A stretch of 64,000 nt of DNA, from positions 1-64,000 of the forward strand of contig JAHJJX010000008.1 in the NCBI GenBank assembly GCA_018822665.1, given 5' to 3'. Position 1 is the first letter of the stretch; the number at the start of each line of letters is the position of its first letter. The position numbers were made by a program, and so were the translations under genes. Origin of the DNA: a bacterium (GTDB taxonomy: Bacteria; Campylobacterota; Campylobacteria; Campylobacterales; Sulfurimonadaceae). Below, in pieces: positions 37,518-46,607 of this stretch. Under the pieces are notes generated by a model, which saw nothing but the letters and a program-made list of their open reading frames with translations, was not told the origin of the DNA and made no database searches.

Positions 37518-37652
37518 CTATCCGTTATCGTGTTTTATGGATGAGGGAGAATATATTTTACATTCAGGAGACTCTCTTACGAGAGTCGTTTTCACAGATA
37601 AAAACATAGATAATGGAACAATAATAAACAATATTTTATATTTTTGATTCAT
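37518..37652 (-). CDS. Possible small secreted or lipoprotein-like peptide upstream of HD-GYP
   Basis: A 44-codon reading frame from an ATG at 37652, with AGGA eight bases upstream, ends three bases before the HD-GYP start. The N-terminus MNQKYKILFIIVPLSMFLS looks like a signal peptide or anchor. It would be translated just before, and perhaps coupled to, the HD-GYP gene. There is no family match I can recognise, and a chance frame is possible. Confidence 0.4.
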   Translation of the reverse strand: MNQKYKILFIIVPLSMFLSVKTTLVRESPECKIYSPSSIKHDNG

Positions 37653-37709
37653 AAATTATTCCTTTCACGCAGTATATCAAAAATAAAAGTGGTAACACAA
37701 ATTTTTCTT

Positions 37710-37720
37710 GGCATGTGGAA
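37710..37720 (+). repeat. 11-mer, exact intergenic copy after the NUDIX gene
   Basis: Lies six bases past the NUDIX stop codon. Confidence 0.8.
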
Positions 37721-37725
37721 AATAA

Positions 37726-38304
37726 CTACTTGATTTTTATATCAAACACTTCATCAAGTAAAATAAGCAATTCATTTTTAGCAGAACCTGCAAAACTGTT
37801 GTTTAAAAAGTGATTTATCCCTTTGCCGGCATGTTGCACCAAAGGGATAATCTTTATTCCTGTAATTTCAGACATAAAATGGGATTTATCTCCCTCTTCA
37901 TAGGCATGAAGCAAAATAGAGCGTGCAAAATTATTGAGGATATGATAATAAATATGCAAAAATTCCACTTCTAAAACTTCCAATCCATAAAGGTGCGTAG
38001 CAATTTTCCACTCATGCGAAGCAATTGCATGAACCTTATCCGGTTTAACGGAGATGCCGATTTCCTCTTTTACTTCTCGAACCAAAGCATCTAAGAGGTC
38101 TTCTCCCTCATCAACCGTTCCCCCTGGAAAGCCCATCCTCCCATCCCACCTGTCAATCATAATAATAGCCGGACATCGCATACTTTTTATGTCATCATTA
38201 AAATATTTCCAAGGAGATATCTCTTTAACATAAATAACCAAAAAAACAGCATTCTTTTTGTCTCTGTAGTGGTCACCGAACTCTACTCTTTGCATATCGC
38301 TCAC
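37726..38304 (-). CDS. NUDIX hydrolase
   Basis: 192 residues. The Nudix box is complete: Gly62-x5-Glu68-x7-Arg76-Glu77-x2-Glu80-Glu81-x-x-Gly. The flanking sequence resembles nucleotide-capping or diphosphate hydrolases of the U8 snoRNA decapping-like type in its general plan, but substrate is not readable. Divergent from the ABC exporter gene. Confidence 0.87.
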   Translation of the reverse strand: MSDMQRVEFGDHYRDKKNAVFLVIYVKEISPWKYFNDDIKSMRCPAIIMIDRWDGRMGFPGGTVDEGEDLLDALVREVKEEIGISVKPDKVHAIASHEWKIATHLYGLEVLEVEFLHIYYHILNNFARSILLHAYEEGDKSHFMSEITGIKIIPLVQHAGKGINHFLNNSFAGSAKNELLILLDEVFDIKIK

Positions 38305-38369
38305 GGCTACTCTTTATAAAAAATTTTTAAAATTTTACATTAAAGAAACTTACTTTATTCATTGCTAGT

Positions 38370-38375
38370 TATAAT
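38370..38375 (+). promoter_or_regulatory. -10 element close to the ABC exporter start codon
   Basis: TATAAT ends six bases before the ATG at 38382, so transcription would start at or next to the A of the ATG, implying a leaderless message unless a later start is used. Confidence 0.45.
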
Positions 38376-38381
38376 ATCGCT

Positions 38382-40151
38382 ATGAATCCTAAACCAATTA
38401 CTTTAAAATCTATTCTAAGCCTTATATTCAAGAAAAAGTCAACGTTTATGTATGGACAGCTCATCACTTTAATAGCGATACTCGTAAGTATTCCCATCCC
38501 CCTCATGCTTCCTATCATGGTGGATGAAATTCTTTTAAATAAGCCCTCTTATTTTGTAAACACTATTGACGCTCTTTTTGGAGAAACAACTCCGTTTTAT
38601 TATATAGCCCTTGTCACCTTTGCGGTTATTTTTTTAAGATTTATCTACTATGCTCTTGGCGTTGTCATCACAAAGATATTTACAAAAATATCAAAATATG
38701 TAACGTTTATGATACGAAAAAAATTGATAGAGCATTTAAAAATAACCTCCATGAATGCGTATGAAACACTCGGCAGCGGAGCCATTACCGCAAATCTCAT
38801 CACCGACATCAACACCCTTGACGCTTTTATCATCACAAGTGCCAGCCGTTTTGTTTCTTCCGTTTTAACGCTCATCGCAGTGGGAGTCGTCATGATTATG
38901 ATTGACCCTATTTTAGGGATTTTAATCCTTACGATTCAGCCGCTTATCATGCTTGTCAGTAAGAATATGTCAAAAAAAGTGGGCGCTCTCAAAAGAGATG
39001 AAAATGAAGCTGTTGAAAAGTTTCAGGAAAATATCGGGGAAACTCTGGAGCTGTACGGGCAGATAAAAGCTTCCAACAAAGAAAACTACTTTTTTTCAAA
39101 TGCAATTTCTTATGCAAAAAATATTCAAAAAACTTCCAATGCGCATGGATACAAAAGTGTGGCCTATGAAAAACTCTCGTACACCATCTTTTTAATTGTA
39201 TTTGAAATACTCCGTGCTTCAGGACTTTTGCTCGTTGCCTACAGCGACCTGAGCATAGGCATGATGTTTGCAATGTTTGGATACATCTGGTTCATAATGA
39301 CCCCCGTTCAAGACATACTCTCTATGCAGTACAGCTACGCTTCGGCAATGGCAGCACTCAAAAGAGTCAATAAAATTCTTTCTTTAAATACAGAAAAAAG
39401 CGCTCAGAGACAGTTGGATTCACGGCATGTGGATATATCTCTAAAAAATCTGGATTTCTCCTACACACACAACAAAGAAATTCTTAAAGATATCTCTTTA
39501 GAGATAAAAGCCGGTTCAAAAATTGCGCTTATCGGGGCAAGCGGAAGCGGAAAAACAACGCTGGCACAGGTGATTTCAGGGTTCTATGAAAAGCAAAGCG
39601 GCTCGCTTGCCTATAATGCAATAGAGATAGAAGAACTTGATAAAAGCTCCTTAAGAGACAGAATATTTTTAGTGCTGCAAATGCCTATTCTTTTTAACTC
39701 AAGCCTTCGATTTAACATCACCATGGGAGATGAGAAGATTAGCGATGCGCAGATTTATGAGGCGCTCAATATTGCACAGCTGCGCGAAATGATAGATAGA
39801 ATGCACGATGGACTCGATACAATCGTCGGTCGCCACGGAATCAGGCTCTCGGGAGGTCAAAGGCAAAGACTCAGCATCGCTAGAATGATAATAGCCAATC
39901 CAAGCGTTGTTATCTTTGACGAGTCCACCTCCTCTTTAGATGTTCAAACAGAAGCAAAACTGTATGCAAGCATCACTCCCATACTCAAAGATAAAACGGT
40001 AATAACCATTGCGCACAGACTCAGCACTGTGAAGAATGTTGATATTATTTATGTTTTAGAAGATGGAAAAATTGTTCAAAAAGGAACACACAAAGAGTTG
40101 GAAGATGAAGTCGGCCATTATATGGAATTTGTTAAAAATCAGCTGATATAA
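38382..40151 (+). CDS. ABC exporter (fused permease and ATPase)
   Basis: 589 residues. Six membrane helices in the first 320 residues, then the nucleotide-binding domain: Walker A IGASGSGKTT at about 384-393, LSGGQ at 489-493, Walker B VVIFDES, and the switch histidine in TIAHRLS. This is the MsbA/LmrA-type half transporter that works as a homodimer. Substrate (lipid, drug or peptide) unknown. No ribosome-binding site is seen before the ATG. The 3' end overlaps the convergent nuclease gene by 20 bases. One near-copy of the 11-mer at 39424-39434. Confidence 0.9.
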   Translation: MNPKPITLKSILSLIFKKKSTFMYGQLITLIAILVSIPIPLMLPIMVDEILLNKPSYFVNTIDALFGETTPFYYIALVTFAVIFLRFIYYALGVVITKIFTKISKYVTFMIRKKLIEHLKITSMNAYETLGSGAITANLITDINTLDAFIITSASRFVSSVLTLIAVGVVMIMIDPILGILILTIQPLIMLVSKNMSKKVGALKRDENEAVEKFQENIGETLELYGQIKASNKENYFFSNAISYAKNIQKTSNAHGYKSVAYEKLSYTIFLIVFEILRASGLLLVAYSDLSIGMMFAMFGYIWFIMTPVQDILSMQYSYASAMAALKRVNKILSLNTEKSAQRQLDSRHVDISLKNLDFSYTHNKEILKDISLEIKAGSKIALIGASGSGKTTLAQVISGFYEKQSGSLAYNAIEIEELDKSSLRDRIFLVLQMPILFNSSLRFNITMGDEKISDAQIYEALNIAQLREMIDRMHDGLDTIVGRHGIRLSGGQRQRLSIARMIIANPSVVIFDESTSSLDVQTEAKLYASITPILKDKTVITIAHRLSTVKNVDIIYVLEDGKIVQKGTHKELEDEVGHYMEFVKNQLI

Positions 40152-41301
40152 TTCTTTGAACAATCTCCTGATTTTGTTCATCATATCTGTAATGAATTAT
40201 CTCCTCGTTTTCTATTAAAGTTATAACTTTTTTTATAACCTCCAATGGTGTTATAAACCACTCTCTCGGTATGTGAAACTCGCCGTCATTTCCTACAATT
40301 TTTATATTTAAACAACTGTTGCCAAAAAATTTATGGAGCAGTTGCTCTAACTTTTGTGCATTCAGATTGTAACACTTGAAAATAGCCACTTCTTCAACAT
40401 CTGCCATAAGATAAGTCGGCTCATTTTTAGCATTTTTAATTCGCTCATTTACCTTTGTAGTTGAGTATCCTATTTTGTAGAGGTTCTCAATATTTCTGAT
40501 TATCTCATCACTGCTTTTTGATTTTAAAACATAGATGTATCCACTTAAAACATCGTCATCAATTACTTGATTTAGCGACTCTTCTATCTCTTCATTAAGT
40601 TGGCTTATAATCTTTCCGTCTTTGTAAAGTTCGGCAGAAAGTGAGCGAAGCAACATATCAGACTCGGTAGCGTTTTCAAATATACAGTGAAGTCTTGCAT
40701 TTGTTTTGTTGTTTTGTCTTTTTATTTTTCCCACACTTGCAACATAACCGACCACGCCTTTGAGGACAAAAAAGACACCCTGCTTTATAAACCGCTCTCC
40801 TCTAAACTCCTGTAAAGTCCGTGTTTTATTTCTCAAATCCACATGACAAGATTTAAACAGCTCTTCATATTTCTCAAAATCTTTACACACTTTTCTACTC
40901 GCCACATAGTCAGGTTTTTCTATCTCTTTTGTTACATTTTTAAGTACAAAAATACTCTCAGCATCACTCTGTAAAAGTCCAAAGGGGTCATCTTCAAAAC
41001 TCTCAATTTTATCTATATCTATCTCATCGCCAAGCAAATTATATTTATCCAAATCCTTTACCAAATCTCTTTGGTATTTATCCTCTTTGATAGATTGAAG
41101 TATGACAGCCAAAGTTCTCTCAGATCGTTCATTTTGCTTGCTCGGCTCACGCAAATTTTGCTCATAAAAATCAACTATTTGATTGAAATTTTCAATAACC
41201 ATTTTTGGCTCATCTCTATGCGTTAAAACTTTTGGCTTGTAAACCAAAAGTCCAAAGGGGTCATCTTCAAGCACTTTTAAAAGTTCATCTTTTGTACTCA
41301 T
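40132..41301 (-). CDS. GIY-YIG (T5orf172-type) nuclease subunit of the restriction-like operon
   Basis: 389 residues. The C-terminal 140 residues form a GIY-YIG nuclease of the T5orf172/MUG113 type: GYIYVL from residue 254, IGYSTTKVNERIK, and a late FHIPREWF with the metal-binding residues. The N-terminal half is unlike known domains and contains the motif DDPFGLL twice (13-19 and 104-110), perhaps a docking peptide. Last gene of the operon; its ATG overlaps the helicase stop by four bases. It probably provides DNA cleavage for the helicase and methyltransferase upstream. Confidence 0.82.
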   Translation of the reverse strand: MSTKDELLKVLEDDPFGLLVYKPKVLTHRDEPKMVIENFNQIVDFYEQNLREPSKQNERSERTLAVILQSIKEDKYQRDLVKDLDKYNLLGDEIDIDKIESFEDDPFGLLQSDAESIFVLKNVTKEIEKPDYVASRKVCKDFEKYEELFKSCHVDLRNKTRTLQEFRGERFIKQGVFFVLKGVVGYVASVGKIKRQNNKTNARLHCIFENATESDMLLRSLSAELYKDGKIISQLNEEIEESLNQVIDDDVLSGYIYVLKSKSSDEIIRNIENLYKIGYSTTKVNERIKNAKNEPTYLMADVEEVAIFKCYNLNAQKLEQLLHKFFGNSCLNIKIVGNDGEFHIPREWFITPLEVIKKVITLIENEEIIHYRYDEQNQEIVQRIISADF

Positions 41302-43211
41302 TTTTGGTTCTTTCTTTTGAACGCTTTCACAAATAACAAAACATCCGCCAGTTTTCTTTCAAACTCATCATTTGAATTTTTGCTAGGCTCTTTGCCATGC
41401 TCTTTATAAAACTTGTTTACATCCTTCCAATAGTAAGCCGCTTCTGCTTCATTTACTGTCAACTTTGTAGCATCAATGCTCTCTTGAATCAGCTTTAAAA
41501 TCTTTTCATCCACTTTTTTTGACATTATCTCATACGCTCTTTGAAACGGATTTATGCTGTCTATCAAGTCAATACTCAACTCATCTATGTTTATAAATCT
41601 GTTTGAACCTTGGATAAAAACACGATTACCCTCCACTTTTGCACCTGCAAAAACACTATCTACAACTACATGTTGACGAACCTCTTCAAGCTCATCGGCG
41701 CTCAGCTCAGGATAACTCTCTTGTATGATTTTTGGAATGAGCATTTTATTTAAAACTTCGGGTGTTATATCACTCCCTAAAGTTTTTTCAATTGTTGCAT
41801 CTTGTAAAATTTTTGCTTTTAACTCTGCCAAATCTTGTTCAACTATATCTTTTACCCTTTTAGAAGATGGCTCTTTGTAGCCGTTTATCTTAAACTCTCC
41901 CGATACATGTTCGCTCTCATCATGAGGCAGCTTGGTCTTAAACTTAAAATTCGGTGCCAAAACCTGCTCCATCAAAAGTGAAGCCGTTATCGCCTTTAAC
42001 ATGTCGTTTGTTGCATTTGCTACACTCGCACTTGTCGCATCGGGCTGGGCTATGAGGTTTGTAAACTGCGCATGTGATTTGTTTTGGCTGTCTCTTGTAG
42101 CGCGCCCGATAATCTGTATGATTTCAGTGAGGGAAGCACGATAACCAACCGTCAAAGCATGCTCACAATACGGCCAGTCAAAACCCTCTTTTGCCATCCC
42201 AAGCGCTATGATGATATCCATATCTTCAGCGCTTTTTATCTCACGCAGATACTTTTGTATTTTTGGTCTATCCACGGGGTCGTCATTTACCAAATCTGCC
42301 ACTTTTAAAATTTTACCGTCTGCTCTTTTTACGCTGATAACTCCTGTTTCACGCTCTTCTCCCACAAGCTCGCCGATAACATCTAAAATAAATCCAACCT
42401 CTCCATGCTTGTCTTTTGTAGATTCCCTTGAGTTGACATGTGGAATGTGGATGATGGTTTTTTTACTCAAATCCAGCACTTCACTTATAGCCTCGGTAAA
42501 TTTCCCCTGATAAAAGTGATACCCTATCCCCAAAGATTTGAGATGCTCATAGCCGTTGAGCTGCTCATAATAGTTATAGCTCACCTTTGCAAACTTATCT
42601 TCAACTTCGGGCAAAAGTATGGGGTGCGCATCGCCTCGAAAGTACGAACCCGTCATTGCCATGATATGCGCATTTGACTTTGCTATAATCGATTTGAGTA
42701 CATTTCCAAGCACGCTAGCATCGCTGGCGCTGAGATGATGAAACTCATCTATCGCCAAAAGCGTGTTATCAAATCTGCTCTCATTTATGGTCTCAAAAGC
42801 GTTGCGCAAAGTGGAATGTGTGCAGATTAGTATCTTTGCGTCATTCGTTAAAAACTCTTTAAAAATCGCACTTCTGCTTTCATTTGACTCAATAGTACAA
42901 AGATTATATTTCGCTTCCACATGCCAATCACACTCAAACCCATGCGACATCAAATCAGCATTGCCAAACGAACCGCCGATACTTTTTTCAGGAACTGCAA
43001 CGATAACTTTTTTGATATTTTGATGTAAAAGTTTATCAAGTGCAATAAACATCAAGGCGCGTGATTTTCCAGAAGCAGGAGGCGCTTTAAGGAGCAGATA
43101 CTGCTCATTTCTCTTCTCATAAGCCCGCTCTTGCATAGCTCTCATGCCAAGTGCATTTGTGGTTTTGCTTTTGCCAGTTTGGCTGTAGTTTACTTCTATG
43201 AGGTTTGTCAT
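41298..43211 (-). CDS. DEAD/DEAH-type helicase of the restriction-like operon
   Basis: 637 residues, superfamily 2. Walker A APPASGKS at 43-50, DEFHH at 155-159, motif III TGSYFRG, and motif VI IGRATRD. The AKEGFDWPYCEHALTV block is shared with type III restriction and ResIII-like helicases. Without its own nuclease domain it presumably moves along DNA for the GIY-YIG subunit encoded next. One exact 11-mer at 42915-42925 and one near-copy at 42435-42445. Confidence 0.87.
   Translation of the reverse strand: MTNLIEVNYSQTGKSKTTNALGMRAMQERAYEKRNEQYLLLKAPPASGKSRALMFIALDKLLHQNIKKVIVAVPEKSIGGSFGNADLMSHGFECDWHVEAKYNLCTIESNESRSAIFKEFLTNDAKILICTHSTLRNAFETINESRFDNTLLAIDEFHHLSASDASVLGNVLKSIIAKSNAHIMAMTGSYFRGDAHPILLPEVEDKFAKVSYNYYEQLNGYEHLKSLGIGYHFYQGKFTEAISEVLDLSKKTIIHIPHVNSRESTKDKHGEVGFILDVIGELVGEERETGVISVKRADGKILKVADLVNDDPVDRPKIQKYLREIKSAEDMDIIIALGMAKEGFDWPYCEHALTVGYRASLTEIIQIIGRATRDSQNKSHAQFTNLIAQPDATSASVANATNDMLKAITASLLMEQVLAPNFKFKTKLPHDESEHVSGEFKINGYKEPSSKRVKDIVEQDLAELKAKILQDATIEKTLGSDITPEVLNKMLIPKIIQESYPELSADELEEVRQHVVVDSVFAGAKVEGNRVFIQGSNRFINIDELSIDLIDSINPFQRAYEIMSKKVDEKILKLIQESIDATKLTVNEAEAAYYWKDVNKFYKEHGKEPSKNSNDEFERKLADVLLFVKAFKRKNQK
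42915..42925 (-). repeat. 11-mer, exact copy in the helicase gene
   Basis: Reads as Trp-His-Val-Glu on the gene strand. Confidence 0.8.
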
Positions 43212-43312
43212 TTTTATTTTTCCTTTTTTTAATTTAATTGACTTATCTCATAGATTTGAGTACAATGACACTCTAAATTCCTTCGGGACGACCCATCATT
43301 TCTTGGTGGGGT
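43212..43312 (-). other. Structured spacer between the toxin-like and helicase genes
   Basis: The 101-base gap inside the operon holds an imperfect nine-pair hairpin (ACCCATCA with TGGTGGGGT, 43289-43312) directly after the toxin stop codon, and beside it GGG-TCGT-CCC and a CC-TTCG-GG pairing. AAGGA serves as ribosome-binding site for the helicase. The hairpin could terminate, attenuate or process the message; it has no second copy here. Confidence 0.4.
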
Positions 43313-43711
43313 TTAATCAATCAAAACTTTAAATTTATTTTTTAACTCTTGAAAATCTTCTTTACCAATCACACCTATTTTATTTAAAAGCCTTTTTGTA
43401 CTAAAGAGTCTCATTTGAGATAACAAAGCGATATTTGTAATAGTCTCATCTTGTTTTTTAAAAGAAAACTGATAATAAAATTTACCTTCTTTTAGTTTTG
43501 TAGACAATGGTATGCCAAAAAATATATCTTTGTTAAATCCTTTAACAACTACAACAGGACGCACAAAGTTTTCGCCTTTTCCATCTTGCTCGTAACCGAT
43601 ATTTTTGCCCATATTCATATAAAATATATCCCTATTTTTAAATCCTACCAAGATATTTTCATCTTGAACTATTTTTTTAACCTCATTCCATTTGTTAAAC
43701 AACTCATCCAT
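43313..43711 (-). CDS. PemK/MazF-family toxin-like protein inside the restriction operon
   Basis: 132 residues. The FVRPVVVVKGF block, the IPLSTKLKEG strand and ALLSQMRLFSTKRL follow the PemK/MazF fold, whose members cut RNA. No antitoxin gene is adjacent: upstream is the methyltransferase and downstream the helicase, and no small reading frame fits between. AT-rich like the middle of the methyltransferase gene. Either an orphan toxin-like protein used by the defence operon or a domesticated remnant. Confidence 0.78.
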   Translation of the reverse strand: MDELFNKWNEVKKIVQDENILVGFKNRDIFYMNMGKNIGYEQDGKGENFVRPVVVVKGFNKDIFFGIPLSTKLKEGKFYYQFSFKKQDETITNIALLSQMRLFSTKRLLNKIGVIGKEDFQELKNKFKVLID

Positions 43712-43772
43712 TTTTCGCCCCTGATATTTTCAAATATCATACAGTTAGAAATATTTTATGTTAAAAAATATG

Positions 43773-46409
43773 TCATTTTGTAATGTTTTTCTCCTCTTTA
43801 ATCATTTTTTCATAGAGTTTAAAAAGGTGTTCTAACCGCTCTTCATCGCTATCAAATGGCTTCTCTCTGTAGCAATTTTCTATGTACATGTCTAGGTTGT
43901 GGTGGGCGGTTTTTAGTCCGTCTGGCATTTTGTCTGGGTCGTAGAGTTCTGCCATGGTTTTGAGGTAGTTTTTGTCTCTCACTCGTTCGTCTAAAATGAG
44001 ATGCACCATCTCTTCTATGGCTTCTTTTTGTGTTTGGGTTATTTTTGGGAAGGGGAAGGTGTTGTAGCAAAGTACAGATGAATATCTTATTCGTGTTTCT
44101 AAGCTACCGCCAACTGCTTTCACCCATGTCATGTGCATTTGTGAAGTTATGACTCCAAAAATACATAAACTATCATAATAAATTACTTGAGCAGAATTTA
44201 ATATGACTGTAGATTCATTCAAAAAGCCAATAGGAATATATTTTCTTAATTCAGATGAAACGATAGGAATTATAATTGATGGGTTGCTTTTATATGTTAT
44301 AGACGTAAAAGAATGAGGTTTTTCTGAATATTCTTGTGTTGCACTTCTACTACTTGTTAATCTATAATTTTTAACATTTTGAATTCTTCTCTGAATTTCT
44401 GGAATATTTAAACTTAATAATTCATTTCCCCACAAACAGTATCTTTTAATACCATTTATAAACTCATTAGCTCCAGATACTTCTTTGATATTTTGTTCTA
44501 TATCACGATACTGATTGACAAGTTCATTTTTTTCATTTTCTGTCAACATTAAATTACCATTTTCTCTTGGTTCATTTCCATATATCATCAATGGAAAATC
44601 AGAAAGTGGCTTTTGTCTTTTATTAATATAAAAAGTGTTTCCACTTGCTAAATAAGGATTAATACTTAATGTTTCATGCTTTATGGTTTCATTAAAAATA
44701 TATTTTTTATTTTTTAAAATATTTGATAATCCTATAATTACAACTGTTACTCCTGCATTCGCCTTTGCATTATTTGACCATCTAAATGACTGATGGGCAA
44801 AAAATATTTCCAAATCATCGCCTAAAATTTTTTGCCATATTAATGCGACTTGTTCACCTTGGTTTACTGAATTTGTAGTTACAAATGCAAATTTAGAATT
44901 TATTTTTTTGATATAATCAGCACCTTTGTAAAACCAACAAACTATATAATCAACTTTTTTATAACCTTTGATAGCTCCTATAGAATATTCCATATCCTCT
45001 TTTTGCTCTTTGTTTTGGTTTCGAGAACCAACATACGGCGGATTCCCCAAAATATAAATCTCATCCCCTTGCACTTTTGGGCACACCTCTTCCCAGTTTA
45101 GTCTTGTCGCATTTCCTTGGATGATGTTTCCGCCGTTTTTAAGAGGGAGTGTCGGGGTGCAGTCTCCGAACTTCTTTTTGAACTCCATGTTCATTTGATG
45201 CTCTGCAAGCCAAAGCGACAAAATCGCCACTTCATGGGCAAAGTCATCTAGCTCTATGCCGTAAAACTGAGAGAGTTTTATGCTTGGCATGTGGAGCATC
45301 TGTGCACTCTCAAAGATTTTCATCTCTAACTTTCTCAGCTCTTTGTAGGCGATGATGAGAAAGTTTCCGCTTCCACATGCCGGGTCAAATATTTTGAGAT
45401 TTGTGATGCGGGTATGGAGTTGGTTGAGTTTTTTGAAGTTCCCTTTTGCCGCTTCAAACTCCGCATATAACTCTTCTAAAAAAAGAGGATTGATAACTTT
45501 CATGATGTTTGGAACTGAAGTGTAGTGCATTCCCATTCCGCCACGATGCTCTTCACTTACCACCGCTTGAATCATGGAGCCGAAAATGTCGGGATTTATC
45601 TGCGACCAGTTAAGCTCTGCACCGCACTCTATAAGCAGACGGCGAGACTTTGCACTAAACTTTGGAAGCGCTACATTGTCACGAAACAAGCCGCCGTTTA
45701 CATAAGGAAAACTCTTTAAATGGCTTGAAATATTTCGCTCAGTGGAGTTGAGCGTCTCAAAAAGTGTGTTTATGTGAACATCTAAGTCGCTACCGTCAGG
45801 TTTTGAGAGAGCTTTGATGTAGTTTGTAAACTGATTTTCCTCAACAAATATGTCGGTATCTTCCGCAAAGTAGCAAAATAAAAGGCGTGTCAAAAAGAGA
45901 TTGAGTGCATGTATCTCTTCATGAGTATGTGTCGGGTTCTCTTTTTTTAGCTCTTCATACAGCTTCGCCATTTTGATAGAAGCTTTGACATCCGCCTCTT
46001 TTTCATCATAAACCGCCGCACGCTCCACTCCGGCAAGCGGCCAAAAAAAGTCTGAGTTTTTAGGGAGTTCTGTAAGCGGAATGCTCAGTTTTGTTTGCAG
46101 ATTTATATCAATCGCTTTTAAGGTCACATAGTCTGTAACTACGATAAACCTCAAAGCTTTTTTACTTTTTACCAACTCGCCAAACACATTCTCTAACTCT
46201 TGCGTGCTTGCCTCTTTAAAAAATAGCTTTTTATTTTTGATTTGTAACTCGCCGTTTACATGTAAAGTATTTACATCGCTGTTTTTTCTAAGCCTTGCAA
46301 CATTGGCCTTGGGCATCTCATACGCCAAAAGAAAATCAAAGATAAAATCATTTTTGTTAAGATTGTCCACTAAAGTTTGCAGTTTTATTTCAAGTTGTAG
46401 TATGTCCAT
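43773..46409 (-). CDS. Type II-like DNA adenine/cytosine-N4 methyltransferase (YeeA/MmeI-like)
   Basis: 878 residues. SAM motif I FDPACGSGNFL from about residue 341; catalytic NPPY at 456-459, the amino-methyltransferase motif giving N6-adenine or N4-cytosine methylation. The N-terminal 330 residues show no PD-(D/E)XK nuclease motif that I can see, unlike true MmeI-type enzymes, so cleavage is likely assigned to the helicase/GIY-YIG partners. The segment encoding the target-recognition part (about 44.1-45.0 kb) is strikingly AT-rich compared with both flanks. First gene of the operon. Exact 11-mer at 45371-45381 spans motif I; near-copy 45287-45297. Confidence 0.88.
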   Translation of the reverse strand: MDILQLEIKLQTLVDNLNKNDFIFDFLLAYEMPKANVARLRKNSDVNTLHVNGELQIKNKKLFFKEASTQELENVFGELVKSKKALRFIVVTDYVTLKAIDINLQTKLSIPLTELPKNSDFFWPLAGVERAAVYDEKEADVKASIKMAKLYEELKKENPTHTHEEIHALNLFLTRLLFCYFAEDTDIFVEENQFTNYIKALSKPDGSDLDVHINTLFETLNSTERNISSHLKSFPYVNGGLFRDNVALPKFSAKSRRLLIECGAELNWSQINPDIFGSMIQAVVSEEHRGGMGMHYTSVPNIMKVINPLFLEELYAEFEAAKGNFKKLNQLHTRITNLKIFDPACGSGNFLIIAYKELRKLEMKIFESAQMLHMPSIKLSQFYGIELDDFAHEVAILSLWLAEHQMNMEFKKKFGDCTPTLPLKNGGNIIQGNATRLNWEEVCPKVQGDEIYILGNPPYVGSRNQNKEQKEDMEYSIGAIKGYKKVDYIVCWFYKGADYIKKINSKFAFVTTNSVNQGEQVALIWQKILGDDLEIFFAHQSFRWSNNAKANAGVTVVIIGLSNILKNKKYIFNETIKHETLSINPYLASGNTFYINKRQKPLSDFPLMIYGNEPRENGNLMLTENEKNELVNQYRDIEQNIKEVSGANEFINGIKRYCLWGNELLSLNIPEIQRRIQNVKNYRLTSSRSATQEYSEKPHSFTSITYKSNPSIIIPIVSSELRKYIPIGFLNESTVILNSAQVIYYDSLCIFGVITSQMHMTWVKAVGGSLETRIRYSSVLCYNTFPFPKITQTQKEAIEEMVHLILDERVRDKNYLKTMAELYDPDKMPDGLKTAHHNLDMYIENCYREKPFDSDEERLEHLFKLYEKMIKEEKNITK
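45371..45381 (-). repeat. 11-mer, exact copy in the methyltransferase motif I
   Basis: Reads as Pro-Ala-Cys-Gly-Ser, part of the SAM-binding motif I. Confidence 0.8.
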
Positions 46410-46455
46410 AAAAATTCCAACATCAAATTAATTGACACATAGAATGCAAAATATC

Positions 46456-46461
46456 ATTATA
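46456..46461 (-). promoter_or_regulatory. -10 element of the restriction-like operon
   Basis: TATAAT on the minus strand (46461-46456), 47 bases before the methyltransferase ATG. The 195-base region shared with the divergent regulator is otherwise AT-rich with no clear operator. Confidence 0.45.
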
Positions 46462-46607
46462 TATCAAATTATTTTATGCTATCACAATTTAAATTCGAAA
46501 AATACATAATAATCAAATATTTTTATATATTATTTATTATTAGACAGATAAGTAGCAAATTATTAAACAAGTAGAATTTTTAAAACTTAATTTATGGAAA
46601 TAATTTG

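Noticed and set aside
37570-37587. GACTCTC-TTAC-GAGAGTC palindrome as a terminator.
   Set aside because: Short, with only a four-T run after it on the plus strand and no plus-strand gene upstream close by; it also lies inside the small frame before the HD-GYP gene.
40132-46409. DISARM, BREX or a normal type I restriction system.
   Set aside because: No DUF1998, PLD, PglZ, BrxC or HsdS gene is present next to the methyltransferase and helicase.
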